From Acinetobacter kanungonis (lineage in GTDB: Bacteria; Pseudomonadota; Gammaproteobacteria; Pseudomonadales; Moraxellaceae): a DNA stretch of 64,000 nt. This document shows, one piece after another, positions 9,151-17,221 of this stretch. Each line of letters opens with the position of its first letter. Positions within the stretch are counted from its first letter, which is position 1. The stretch is taken from NCBI RefSeq assembly GCF_009939195.1, contig NZ_JAACKC010000006.1, positions 124,001 through 188,000 on the forward strand, in the 5' to 3' direction. A model generated the notes under the pieces. The model saw nothing but the letters and a program-made list of their open reading frames with translations, did no database searches and was not told the origin of the DNA. A program made the position numbers and the translations under genes.

Positions 9151-9648
9151 ATGAAACTTAATCACTTAATCTATGCCTCTTTAATTGCAACCACCATGAT
9201 TGGTACTGCTCATGCCGACAATGGTACTCGTGTTGCAGCGACGTCTGCATTAGGCAGTGTTGCAGGCACAGCGATTGGCAAGCAGCTCGGTGGTACAACT
9301 GGTGCAACCATTGGTGCTGCACTCGGTGGTGCAGGTGGCGCTGCAGTAGCAAGTGATCGTCGCAACCGTACTTCTGCTGCCATCGGTGGTGGACTAGGTG
9401 GTGCGGGTGGTTATACCGTCGGTAAAAATGTCGCTGGTACCAATGGTGGCTATGTGGGTGCTGCATTAGGGGCTGCGGGTGGTTCTGCCTTGGGCCGTAA
9501 AGTATCGGAAGATCGTCGTGATGATGACCGTTACGACAATCGTGGCTACCGTTCAGACCGTAATTACCGCTATAACAATGATCGCTACTATCGCCATGAC
9601 AATGGTCGCCATTTGGGTCATTACAAGAAAAAACGTTGGGATGACTAA
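9151..9648 (+). CDS. Exported glycine-zipper protein (paralogue 2)
   Basis: A 165-residue exported protein, clearly a tandem duplicate of the gene at 8483. The signal peptide (MKLNHLIYASLIATTMIGTAHA) and zipper core are shared almost residue for residue, including the segment TGATIGAALGGAGGAAVASD. The C-terminus differs: a low-complexity tail rich in Asp, Arg, Tyr and Asn (DRRDDDRYDNRGYRSDRNYR), then a basic end, instead of a short Lys/Arg tail. ATG 9151 has TGGAG upstream; the in-frame ATG at 9139 is part of that ribosome site. The gene has its own terminator and about 235 bp of its own upstream region, so the copies are probably controlled separately. Function is unknown. Confidence 0.8.
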   Translation: MKLNHLIYASLIATTMIGTAHADNGTRVAATSALGSVAGTAIGKQLGGTTGATIGAALGGAGGAAVASDRRNRTSAAIGGGLGGAGGYTVGKNVAGTNGGYVGAALGAAGGSALGRKVSEDRRDDDRYDNRGYRSDRNYRYNNDRYYRHDNGRHLGHYKKKRWDD

Positions 9649-9665
9649 TCCTTAGCGCTATATAT

Positions 9666-9690
9666 AAAGCATCTTCGGATGCTTTTCTTT
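9666..9690 (+). terminator. Terminator after glycine-zipper gene 2
   Basis: AAAGCATC-TTCG-GATGCTTT stem-loop followed by TCTTTT. Confidence 0.9.
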
Positions 9691-9704
9691 TGGCGCAAAT
9701 CTTC

Positions 9705-9724
9705 ATATCGAAAACAAACGATAT
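9705..9724. promoter_or_regulatory. Operator-like dyad, copy 1 (ATATCG-N8-CGATAT)
   Basis: Perfect 6-bp arms with an 8-bp centre. An identical dyad starts 34 bp downstream. Both lie between the terminator of the glycine-zipper gene and the luciferase-like gene, so they probably bind a dimeric repressor not encoded next to them. Confidence 0.55.
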
Positions 9725-9738
9725 ACAAAGCTACACTT

Positions 9739-9758
9739 ATATCGTACTATTTCGATAT
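9739..9758. promoter_or_regulatory. Operator-like dyad, copy 2 (ATATCG-N8-CGATAT)
   Basis: Second copy of the dyad, ending 19 bp before the preferred ATG at 9778. It overlaps the alternative in-frame ATG at 9757, which argues for the later start. Confidence 0.55.
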
Positions 9759-9777
9759 GAAATTCTCGAGTCTGGAT

Positions 9778-10779
9778 ATGCAAACACTTCAAAACACCAA
9801 ATTTTCAATTCTAGAACTTGCGCCCGTCCGCGATGATAAGTCGATTGCCTTTTCTTTACATCATGCACTAGAACTGGCACAACATGCTGAAAAACTGGGT
9901 TTTGAACGTTTCTGGTTGGCAGAACATCATAATATGGATGGTATTGCCAGCTCAGCAACAGCAGTATTACTGGGCTATATTCTTGCCAATACCCAATCCC
10001 TAAAAGTTGGTTCTGGCGGCATTATGTTGCCTAACCATGCGCCGCTTGTGGTAGCTGAGCAATTTGGCACTTTAGCGACCTTGTACCCAAATCGGATTGA
10101 ACTCGGCTTAGGGCGTGCACCTGGTACAGACCAAGTCACCATGCGGGCGTTACGTCGCGGACGTCAAGAAACTGAAGACCAATTCCCACAAGATGTCGCG
10201 GAAATTTTGCAATACTTCAATGACCCTACAGATAATCAGAAAATCGTTGCCACGCCTGGTCAATCTACCCATGTACCAGTTTGGTTATTGGGTTCTAGTC
10301 TGTTCAGTGCTCAATTAGCCGCACGTTTGGGACTTCCCTACTCTTTTGCCTCGCACTTTGCACCTCGAATGCTCGGGCAAGCCATTCAACTCTACCGCGA
10401 TAACTTTCAGCCTTCTGCATATCTGGATCAGCCATATGTGTCGATGGGTGTGCCAACTGTAATTGCAGAGACTGATGATGAAGCGCAATATCTGGCAACG
10501 AGCGCGTTTCAACGTGTACTGGCATTAATGCGTGGTCACAGTCTTAAACTCAAACCTCCTGTACAAAGCATGCAGGACTTATGGTCACCTGTTGAAAAAA
10601 TGTCGGTGAATAATTTCTTTGCCTTGGCACAAATTGGATCTGTACAAACCGTGAAAGAAGGTCTTGAAGATTTACTCAAAACCTATGAAGTAGATGAGTT
10701 TATTTTCACTTGTGATATTTACGATACTGAAAAGCGTTTACAGAACTTTAGCTATCTGATGGAGCTTAAAAATAGCTAA
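9778..10779 (+). CDS. Luciferase-like flavin monooxygenase (MsnO8-type LLM)
   Basis: Flavin-dependent oxidoreductase of about 333 residues with the bacterial luciferase TIM-barrel fold. Diagnostic segments are [33 protein letters not shown] and [16 protein letters not shown], matching the MsnO8/LuxA-like single-component group of unassigned substrate. It needs FMNH2 or F420-like reduced cofactor; Acinetobacter would use FMN. ATG 9778 is preferred because the protein then starts where relatives do; ATG 9757 would sit inside the second dyad. It is monocistronic, with a terminator behind it. The two upstream operator-like dyads suggest repression and induction by a small molecule. Confidence 0.85.
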   Translation: MQTLQNTKFSILELAPVRDDKSIAFSLHHALELAQHAEKLGFERFWLAEHHNMDGIASSATAVLLGYILANTQSLKVGSGGIMLPNHAPLVVAEQFGTLATLYPNRIELGLGRAPGTDQVTMRALRRGRQETEDQFPQDVAEILQYFNDPTDNQKIVATPGQSTHVPVWLLGSSLFSAQLAARLGLPYSFASHFAPRMLGQAIQLYRDNFQPSAYLDQPYVSMGVPTVIAETDDEAQYLATSAFQRVLALMRGHSLKLKPPVQSMQDLWSPVEKMSVNNFFALAQIGSVQTVKEGLEDLLKTYEVDEFIFTCDIYDTEKRLQNFSYLMELKNS

Positions 10780-10808
10780 CAGTAATTTACTCGTCTTTTG
10801 TTTAACTC

Positions 10809-10837
10809 AAGCCCAAGCATAACTCTTGGGCTTTTTT
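10809..10837 (+). terminator. Terminator after the luciferase-like gene
   Basis: AAGCCCAAG / CTTGGGCTT stem with a 7-nt loop, followed by a run of T. Confidence 0.9.
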
Positions 10838-10961
10838 GATTCAGTATGTCTGAGAAAGAAAATGACTCCCGAGTAGCTGAATCAGCTTTACCCCGTGCAT
10901 GAATTGCTGTTCAATTTCAATCAATAAAAAACCTGACAATAAAAATGATGAAGGAATAATC

Positions 10962-11531
10962 ATGCAACAGCAAAGCAAACTCAATATTTCCAGTCATATC
11001 TTCCAACATCGCCCCCAAGATTTTGCAGCTTTTACAGGGCAATTATTTAGCTCTATACAATTCAGCTTTGAGCATATTCAGGACAAACACATTGCAATTA
11101 TTGGGATGGACCAGAAAATTGTCACTTCTCTGGAAAAACTGAGAAAAATGGCGAAATCTATTCAAGTTTTTCAAATTCAACCTGCGTTTATCCTGCCACA
11201 GAGTGAAATTAAATATAGTCGTGCAGTACAACATCCACTATTAATGAAAAATAAACGTCTGCTCAACACTCGTATTAAAAGCATCTTGGCACTAAGATTC
11301 TTAGACAATCAAATTCAGGACCACTGGCTCAAACGACAATTAACACCCAATCTTGCGCAGGAAAACAAAGTATTTCTAAAATCAGATGATTACTATCATG
11401 CTTTGCAACAAACGAATTGCCAATTAATCACATGGCCAATCAAGAGAATTACTACTGATACTATCGAATGTGTGGATGGATCGATCTTCCCTGTAGACAT
11501 GATCATCACAACAACAATGCACGCAACTTAA
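10962..11531 (+). CDS. Partial flavin monooxygenase-like protein, N-terminal half absent
   Basis: Hypothetical protein of 189 residues. Its sequence follows the second half of Baeyer-Villiger/FMO-type monooxygenases: a nucleotide-binding-like strand (HIAIIGMDQKIV, 43-54), a segment equivalent to VFQ-TPAWILP (here VFQIQPAFILP), LKRQLTP, FLKSDDYYHALQQTNCQLITWPI and GSIFPVDMIITTT. The N-terminal FAD domain and fingerprint motif are missing, and the NADPH-site GxGxxG is degraded to GMDQKI, so it is unlikely to be an active oxygenase. The frame is intact with a good ribosome site (GAAGGA before ATG 10962), so it may be expressed. It may be a relic or a repurposed fragment. Confidence 0.6.
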   Translation: MQQQSKLNISSHIFQHRPQDFAAFTGQLFSSIQFSFEHIQDKHIAIIGMDQKIVTSLEKLRKMAKSIQVFQIQPAFILPQSEIKYSRAVQHPLLMKNKRLLNTRIKSILALRFLDNQIQDHWLKRQLTPNLAQENKVFLKSDDYYHALQQTNCQLITWPIKRITTDTIECVDGSIFPVDMIITTTMHAT

Positions 11532-11581
11532 TAAAAACTTTCCACTATTATTCATTATTTATAGTCAGAATACTGAGCATT

Positions 11582-11616
11582 AAAAAACCCAATCGAATTG
11601 CAGATTGGGTTTTTTA
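11582..11616. terminator. Bidirectional terminator before ppsR
   Basis: A 13-bp stem (AAAAAACCCAATC / GATTGGGTTTTTT) with an 8-nt loop, between two convergent genes. A and T tracts flank both sides. Confidence 0.92.
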
Positions 11617-11650
11617 AGTTTGAACATTTAAGTCATTTATACTTTATGGC

Positions 11651-12487
11651 TTAGCCAATGCGACGTTTTAAACCTGTCATTTGTAAAACACGAGTTGAAA
11701 TCTCTTCAATCGACATTTCTGACACATTCAGATATTTAATCCCTTCTGAGATATAAATGCCTTCAATCGCACGCAGTTCCATTTGACACTGACTGAAACT
11801 TGCATAACGACTATTGGCTTTACGTTCAGAACGAATCGCGACTAGACGTTCTGCATCAATCATCAAACCGAACAATTTATGCTTATGCGCTTTTAGCACG
11901 GAAGGAAGACGATTGTCATCTAAATCTTCTTCAGTCAATGGATAGTTCGCAACACGAATTCCAAATTGTAATGACAAATAAATTGACGTTGGCGTCTTTC
12001 CAGAACGCGATACACCAATCAAGATTAAATCTGCTTTGTCATAATGTCGGGTACGCGCACCATCGTCATTGTCCAGTGCAAAATGAACTGCATCAATACG
12101 CGCTTTATAAGATTCAGAATCGGTTACCGCATGCGTCTGACCGACAAGGGTTGTTGGCGGTGTGCCCAGCTCTTCTGACAGCTTACTAATCAACCCCTCA
12201 AACACATCCAAGTTCACCGCATTGGCTGTATTAATGATGTCACGCACGTAAGGATCGACCAATGTATCAAACACCAATGGCTGTTGACCATCGCGTTCAG
12301 CTCGTTGATTAATTTCAGAAACTACATTCATTGCAGCTTCTTCAGAAGAAATATACGGGATAATATGAATGTCAAAATCTACATTTGGAAACTGTGCCAA
12401 CAAAGAGTGTCCAAGCGTTTCTGCGGTAATTGCAGTTCCATCCGAGATAAAAAACACACTTCGCTTTATTTGTTTACCTTCTGACAT
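11651..12487 (-). CDS. ppsR: PEP synthase regulatory protein (kinase/pyrophosphorylase)
   Basis: Bifunctional cytoplasmic regulator: an ADP-dependent kinase that inactivates PEP synthase by threonine phosphorylation and a phosphate-dependent pyrophosphorylase that reactivates it. It has 278 residues, the usual length. The P-loop GVSRSGKTPTS is at about 158-168, and the conserved N-terminus RSVFFISDGTAITAETLG is present. ATG 12487 is chosen because GAGGGG lies 7 nt upstream; a TTG at 12502 overlaps that ribosome site. It is divergent from its target ppsA across 155 bp, a conserved pairing. Confidence 0.96.
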   Translation of the reverse strand: MSEGKQIKRSVFFISDGTAITAETLGHSLLAQFPNVDFDIHIIPYISSEEAAMNVVSEINQRAERDGQQPLVFDTLVDPYVRDIINTANAVNLDVFEGLISKLSEELGTPPTTLVGQTHAVTDSESYKARIDAVHFALDNDDGARTRHYDKADLILIGVSRSGKTPTSIYLSLQFGIRVANYPLTEEDLDDNRLPSVLKAHKHKLFGLMIDAERLVAIRSERKANSRYASFSQCQMELRAIEGIYISEGIKYLNVSEMSIEEISTRVLQMTGLKRRIG

Positions 12488-12642
12488 TAAAATTCCCCTC
12501 AAATATTTGTCTAAGTACTATATAATCATTATAGTAAACTGATCTTACATGACTGTCGCTTAGTAAAATTAAAAAGCTGAGCAGATTTGTCTTAAATTCA
12601 TGCCAAGATAGTGATTAATACTGCAAAAGTGGAGTAACAACT

Positions 12643-15021
12643 TTGGAAGCGCGCGTAATTGGTCTAGAAAAATTAGGGAAACACGACGTAGAGCTCGTGG
12701 GTGGTAAAAACTCATCTCTTGGCGAGATGATTAGCCACCTAGCAAATGCAGGTGTATCAGTACCTGGGGGCTTTGCTACTACAGCTGCTGCGTATCGTGA
12801 ATTTCTCGAGCAAAGTGGACTCAACGCTAAAATTAACGCGGAACTTGCAGCATTAAATGTTGATGATGTAATTGCACTTGCTGAAACTGGTGCAAAAATC
12901 CGTAAATGGATTGTAGATACCCCGCTCACAGCGGAATTAGAAAAGGAAGTTCGCGACGCTTTCGCTACTCTTTCAAACGGCAACCCTGATATCGCGGTTG
13001 CCGTTCGCTCATCTGCGACAGCAGAAGATTTACCAGATGCTTCATTTGCAGGCCAACAAGAAACCTTCTTGAACATTCGTGGTATCGACAACGTTCTGAT
13101 CGCAATCAAAGAAGTATTTGCTTCACTTTATAATGACCGCGCTATTGCTTACCGTGTTCACCAAAACTTCGCTCACGACATCGTTGCCCTCTCTGCAGGT
13201 ATCCAACGTATGGTTCGTTCTGAAACTGGTGCTGCTGGTGTAATGTTTACACTTGATACAGAATCTGGCTTCCGTGACGCTGTATTTATTACTGCGTCTT
13301 ATGGTTTGGGTGAAATGGTCGTACAAGGTGCAGTAAACCCTGACGAATTCTATATTTCTAAGCCATTACTTAAAGCAGGAAAACACGCGATCTTGCGTCG
13401 TAACCTTGGCTCTAAACACCAAAAAATGATTTATGGTGAAGAAGGTGCTGCGGGTAAATCTGTTGTCGTGGTTGATGTTGAAAAAACTGAACGCCAACAA
13501 TTTGCACTGAATGACCATGAGCTTCAAGAACTTGCTAAACAAGCATTGATTATTGAAGAACATTATCAAGCGCCTATGGACATTGAATGGGCGAAAGATG
13601 GTGATGACGGTTTAATTTACATCGTGCAAGCCCGTCCAGAAACTGTAAAAAGCCGTGAAAATGTCGGCACCATGGAACGCTACCTGCTTAAACAAAAAGG
13701 TACCGTGGTTTGTGAAGGTCGTTCAATTGGTCAACGTATCGGTTCTGGTAAAGTGCGTATTGTCACTTCCATTAAAGAAATGGACAAAGTTCAAGAAGGT
13801 GACGTACTTGTTTCTGACATGACTGACCCAGACTGGGAACCAGTCATGAAACGTGCTGCGGCAATTGTGACGAACCGTGGTGGTCGTACATGTCACGCTG
13901 CAATTATCGCACGTGAACTTGGTGTTCCAGCAATTGTAGGCTGTGGTAACGCAACTGAAGTTTTAACTGATGGTCAAGAAGTAACAGTTTCTTGTGCTGA
14001 AGGTGATACAGGCTTCATCTATGAAGGTGCGTTAGATTTCGAAATTCAACGCAACTCCATTAATTCAATGCCAAAACTTCCGTTCAAAATCATGATGAAC
14101 GTAGGTAACCCTGACCGCGCATTTGACTTTGCTCAAATTCCAAACGAAGGTATTGGTCTTGCTCGTCTAGAATTCATCATCAACCGTATGATTGGTGTGC
14201 ATCCTAAAGCACTGTTAAACATTGACAGCTTACCGCGTGAAACACGTGCTGCTGTTCTTGCTCGTACTTCTGGCTACGCTTCTCCTATCGAGTTCTACGT
14301 TGAAAAGTTAGTAGAAGGAATTTCAACACTTGCTGCTGCATTTGCTGACAAACCAGTCATTGTGCGTATGTCTGACTTCAAATCAAACGAATATGCAAAC
14401 TTGATTGGCGGTAAACTTTACGAGCCAGAAGAAGAAAACCCGATGTTAGGTTTCCGTGGTGCAAGCCGCTACGTTTCTGAAAACTTCCGTGACTGCTTTG
14501 AATTAGAATGCCGCGCATTGAAAAAAGTTCGTGATGAAATGGGCTTAACCAATGTTCAAATCATGATTCCTTTTGTACGTACAGTACATGAAGCAAAACG
14601 CGTAATTGAACTATTAGGACAAAATGGTCTTAAACGTGGTGAGAACGGTCTTAAAGTCATCATGATGTGTGAATTACCAACCAATGCATTATTGGCTGAA
14701 CAATTCCTTGAGCATTTTGATGGCTTCTCAATCGGTTCAAATGACTTAACTCAGTTGACGCTTGGTCTTGACCGTGACTCAGGTATTGTTTCTCACCTAT
14801 TTGACGAACGTGATGCAGCAGTAAAAGCATTACTTTCAATGGCTATTCATGCATGCCGTAAAGCTGGCAAATATGTCGGTATTTGTGGTCAAGGTCCTTC
14901 TGACCATCCAGACCTCGCAAAATGGTTGATGGAACAAGGAATTGAGTCAGTTTCCCTGAATCCAGACTCAGTTTTAGACACTTGGTTCTTCCTTGCAGAA
15001 GAAAAAGCTCAACAAGCTTAA
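12643..15021 (+). CDS. ppsA: Phosphoenolpyruvate synthase
   Basis: Gluconeogenic enzyme that makes PEP, AMP and phosphate from pyruvate and ATP. It has 792 residues. The N-terminal ATP-grasp domain ([13 protein letters not shown], later [20 protein letters not shown]) is followed by the swivelling phosphohistidine domain ([18 protein letters not shown], His near 420) and the C-terminal PEP/pyruvate TIM barrel with [11 protein letters not shown] and the catalytic-cysteine region [11 protein letters not shown]. Translation starts at TTG 12643, supported by TGGAG 8 nt upstream and by the family N-terminus. The regulatory partner ppsR is divergent. Growth on acids and aromatics, as encoded elsewhere in the window, requires this step. 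Confidence 0.98.
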   Translation: MEARVIGLEKLGKHDVELVGGKNSSLGEMISHLANAGVSVPGGFATTAAAYREFLEQSGLNAKINAELAALNVDDVIALAETGAKIRKWIVDTPLTAELEKEVRDAFATLSNGNPDIAVAVRSSATAEDLPDASFAGQQETFLNIRGIDNVLIAIKEVFASLYNDRAIAYRVHQNFAHDIVALSAGIQRMVRSETGAAGVMFTLDTESGFRDAVFITASYGLGEMVVQGAVNPDEFYISKPLLKAGKHAILRRNLGSKHQKMIYGEEGAAGKSVVVVDVEKTERQQFALNDHELQELAKQALIIEEHYQAPMDIEWAKDGDDGLIYIVQARPETVKSRENVGTMERYLLKQKGTVVCEGRSIGQRIGSGKVRIVTSIKEMDKVQEGDVLVSDMTDPDWEPVMKRAAAIVTNRGGRTCHAAIIARELGVPAIVGCGNATEVLTDGQEVTVSCAEGDTGFIYEGALDFEIQRNSINSMPKLPFKIMMNVGNPDRAFDFAQIPNEGIGLARLEFIINRMIGVHPKALLNIDSLPRETRAAVLARTSGYASPIEFYVEKLVEGISTLAAAFADKPVIVRMSDFKSNEYANLIGGKLYEPEEENPMLGFRGASRYVSENFRDCFELECRALKKVRDEMGLTNVQIMIPFVRTVHEAKRVIELLGQNGLKRGENGLKVIMMCELPTNALLAEQFLEHFDGFSIGSNDLTQLTLGLDRDSGIVSHLFDERDAAVKALLSMAIHACRKAGKYVGICGQGPSDHPDLAKWLMEQGIESVSLNPDSVLDTWFFLAEEKAQQA

Positions 15022-15032
15022 AAAAACATGTT

Positions 15033-15063
15033 AAAAAAAGACCCATTAGTGGGTCTTTTTTTC
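15033..15063 (+). terminator. Terminator after ppsA
   Basis: AAAAAGACCCA-TTAG-TGGGTCTTTTT with a T run. Confidence 0.93.
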
Positions 15064-15090
15064 TCTTTTCATTTTTGAGATTTTATTTTT

Positions 15091-15846
15091 ATGCAAATTT
15101 ACTTGGCACGTAATAATCAACAAGCTGGTCCATATACTTTAGAACAGTTGAATCAAATGCTTGCCAGCCAACAAGTACTCCTTACTGATTTGGCTTGGCA
15201 TGAAGGTATGACCGAATGGAAAGCTTTAGGTGAATTAACCCAAGGGAAACTTGTTTATACACCAACAGGTTATGTACCACTCGTACATGCACCTCTACAA
15301 AATCCGACCATTAGCCAAATTAAAGTTGAAAACAAAACTCAGACTCAAGAGCTTGCTTCAATTAATATTCGTGCTTTAGCCAAAATTATTGATCTATTGC
15401 TTTGGCTCCCTGCTGCTGCCATTCCTTCTTTCTTCTTGAATGCCGATCAGGTCAATGAACTATCCAGTATTCAACAAAAGATGCAAAGCGCAGATACATC
15501 GACTCAAGCCATGCACCTTCAGCAACAGCTTTTCGCACTCATTCCAGTTGAAGCTTGGCAAACCATGTTTGCATACATCATTATTATGCTTGCAATTCAG
15601 GCATTCTTTTTAGCCAAGTCAGGTCAGAGTATTGGTAAAAAATTGACCCGCATTAAAATTGTAGATGCAGAAAATGGTGAAAAAGTAAATTTAACTCGAA
15701 TTTTCCTGCTTCGCAGTATCGTATTTATCATCCTAAACATGTTGTTTATGCCATTTATCACCATTGCTGATTATTTATTCGCTTTAGGAAAAAATAGACA
15801 GACATTGCACGATAAACTAGCAAAAACCATAGTGATAAAACAATAA
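15091..15846 (+). CDS. RDD membrane protein with GYF_2 domain
   Basis: Inner-membrane protein of 251 residues. The first 55 residues form a GYF_2 domain (IYLARNNQQAGPYTLEQLNQML, WHEGMTEWKALGEL), usually a peptide-binding module. A linker and an RDD domain follow, with hydrophobic segments near 105-120, 150-172 and 205-232. The conserved GQSIGKKLTRIKIVD and the closing segment DKLAKTIVI are both seen. Function is unknown; RDD proteins have been linked to ion or small-molecule transport. The start is close behind the ppsA terminator and the gene has its own terminator, so it is a single-gene unit. Confidence 0.85.
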   Translation: MQIYLARNNQQAGPYTLEQLNQMLASQQVLLTDLAWHEGMTEWKALGELTQGKLVYTPTGYVPLVHAPLQNPTISQIKVENKTQTQELASINIRALAKIIDLLLWLPAAAIPSFFLNADQVNELSSIQQKMQSADTSTQAMHLQQQLFALIPVEAWQTMFAYIIIMLAIQAFFLAKSGQSIGKKLTRIKIVDAENGEKVNLTRIFLLRSIVFIILNMLFMPFITIADYLFALGKNRQTLHDKLAKTIVIKQ

Positions 15847-15860
15847 CTGACCAGAAAACC

Positions 15861-15887
15861 AAGGGATGACATGTTCATCCCTTTTTT
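15861..15887 (+). terminator. Terminator after the RDD gene
   Basis: AAGGGATGA / TCATCCCTT stem followed by TTTTTTAAT. Confidence 0.9.
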
Positions 15888-16032
15888 AATTCATTAGATT
15901 GATATTTCAATAAAAAAAATTAACCAAGCGCTAATTCCGACCCCAAAAATCAGGTTTTATAACAGTCATTTAAAGCGACTTTATATATAGCTTAGTTGAG
16001 CGATATCAGGCATAATGCCCTACAACGTAGCG

Positions 16033-16092
16033 GTGCCACATGATTGAGAAGTTTTTTTAAGCAAAAAATCAAAATTCTCAATCATGCGACAC
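16033..16092 (+). promoter_or_regulatory. Long hairpin in the cyo operon leader
   Basis: Inverted repeat with 18-nt arms (16033-16050 and 16075-16092) matching at 16 of 18 positions, including a perfect 12-bp core CATGATTGAGAA / TTCTCAATCATG. The loop itself holds opposed T7 and A6 tracts that could extend the pairing. It lies 56 nt before the cyoA start. The 301-bp gap from 15847 to 16147 holds this hairpin, the RDD terminator and presumably the cyo promoter. It could be an attenuator or mRNA-stabilising structure, or on DNA a regulator site. Confidence 0.6.
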
Positions 16093-16147
16093 TTTAATCG
16101 CTATCCCATATTATTTAGGGAATGGGACTCTTCACCGAGGTTGTAAA

Positions 16148-17218
16148 ATGAGACAAACGATTTTAGCTGTATTGTCTTTATCAACGATTGCTGCGCTCTT
16201 AACTGGGTGCGGTGGTGATATGGTACTTCTAAACTCTAAAGGTCCAGTTGCTCAAGGTCAAAGTGACTTGATGATGACTGCGATCTATTTAATGCTATTG
16301 GTGGTAATTCCATCAATCTTAATGGCATTATGGTTTGGTTGGAAATATCGCTCGTCTAATAAAGATGCAGACTATAAACCTACTTGGGCACACTCAACTG
16401 CTATTGAAATTGTAGTTTGGGGTGTTCCAGTTATTATTATTGGTATTTTAGCTTGGTTAACTTGGTGGGGTTCACACAAGTATGACCCATACCGTCCGAT
16501 CGATTCAGATAAAGCTCCTTTAACTGTTCAGGTTATTGCTGAACAATTCAAATGGGTATTTATCTATCCTGAACAAGAAATTGCGACAGTTAACGAAATT
16601 CGCTTCCCAGAGAAAACTCCTGTGAGCTTGCGTTTAACGTCTAACTTCACAATGAACTCGTTCTTCATTCCTGCACTTTCTGGCCAGATTTATACTATGG
16701 CTGGTATGCAAACACACCTGCACTTGTTAGCAAATGAAACTAGCCCAGCTGAAGGCTACCGCGGTTTCTCTTCTAACTACTCAGGTTACGGCTTCTCGCA
16801 AATGCGTTTCCGTGCGCATTCGGTGACTGAAGCTCAGTTTGCTGAATGGGTAGCAGCGGTGAAAGCAGGCAACGGTACTTCAATTAACCCTGAAGCAATT
16901 CAGAAAGGTATTTTAGACCAAGCTGAATTCGCAACCTTGCGTGATGGCAACCGTTCGCATCATCAGATCGAAGTTCTTATCGCTAAAGCGACTACTCCTG
17001 AAGAAAAGGCTGCTGCTGAAGCAATGAAGCCTTATCCAACTAAGCCACATCCAGTGACTTACTACTCTTCTGTTGAGAAAGGCTTATTTGAATCAGTGAT
17101 CAACAAATACATGAGTAACTATCACGGTGCTGATCATTCAGCTACTGCGGGTGCTCACGGGGCTGCTGCTGATGCACATGCCGCAGTTGAACCTGCTTCA
17201 TCGGCTGTAGGGGAATAA
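16148..17218 (+). CDS. cyoA: Cytochrome bo3 ubiquinol oxidase subunit II
   Basis: Periplasm-facing subunit of the terminal quinol oxidase. It has 356 residues. A lipoprotein signal peptide with lipobox (LLTGC, Cys near 21) is followed by two membrane helices (about 41-62 and 88-106) and the cupredoxin-like domain (VIAEQFKWVFIYPEQEIATVNE, MNSFFIPALSGQIYTMAGMQT). No CuA ligand set is apparent, as expected for quinol oxidases. A C-terminal Ala/His-rich extension (SATAGAHGAAADAHAAVEPA) goes beyond the core fold. GAGG precedes the ATG. First gene of cyoABCDE. Confidence 0.97.
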   Translation: MRQTILAVLSLSTIAALLTGCGGDMVLLNSKGPVAQGQSDLMMTAIYLMLLVVIPSILMALWFGWKYRSSNKDADYKPTWAHSTAIEIVVWGVPVIIIGILAWLTWWGSHKYDPYRPIDSDKAPLTVQVIAEQFKWVFIYPEQEIATVNEIRFPEKTPVSLRLTSNFTMNSFFIPALSGQIYTMAGMQTHLHLLANETSPAEGYRGFSSNYSGYGFSQMRFRAHSVTEAQFAEWVAAVKAGNGTSINPEAIQKGILDQAEFATLRDGNRSHHQIEVLIAKATTPEEKAAAEAMKPYPTKPHPVTYYSSVEKGLFESVINKYMSNYHGADHSATAGAHGAAADAHAAVEPASSAVGE

Positions 17219-17221
17219 GAC

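Noticed and set aside
8541..9706. Long minus-strand open frames across both glycine-zipper genes (143 and 182 codons)
   Set aside because: They are antisense to repetitive Gly/Ala codons, have low-complexity His/Gln/Leu translation, no ribosome sites and no family resemblance.
12615..13109. 164-codon minus-strand frame inside ppsA
   Set aside because: Lies fully antisense to the conserved ATP-grasp domain of ppsA; codon pattern is the mirror of the real gene.
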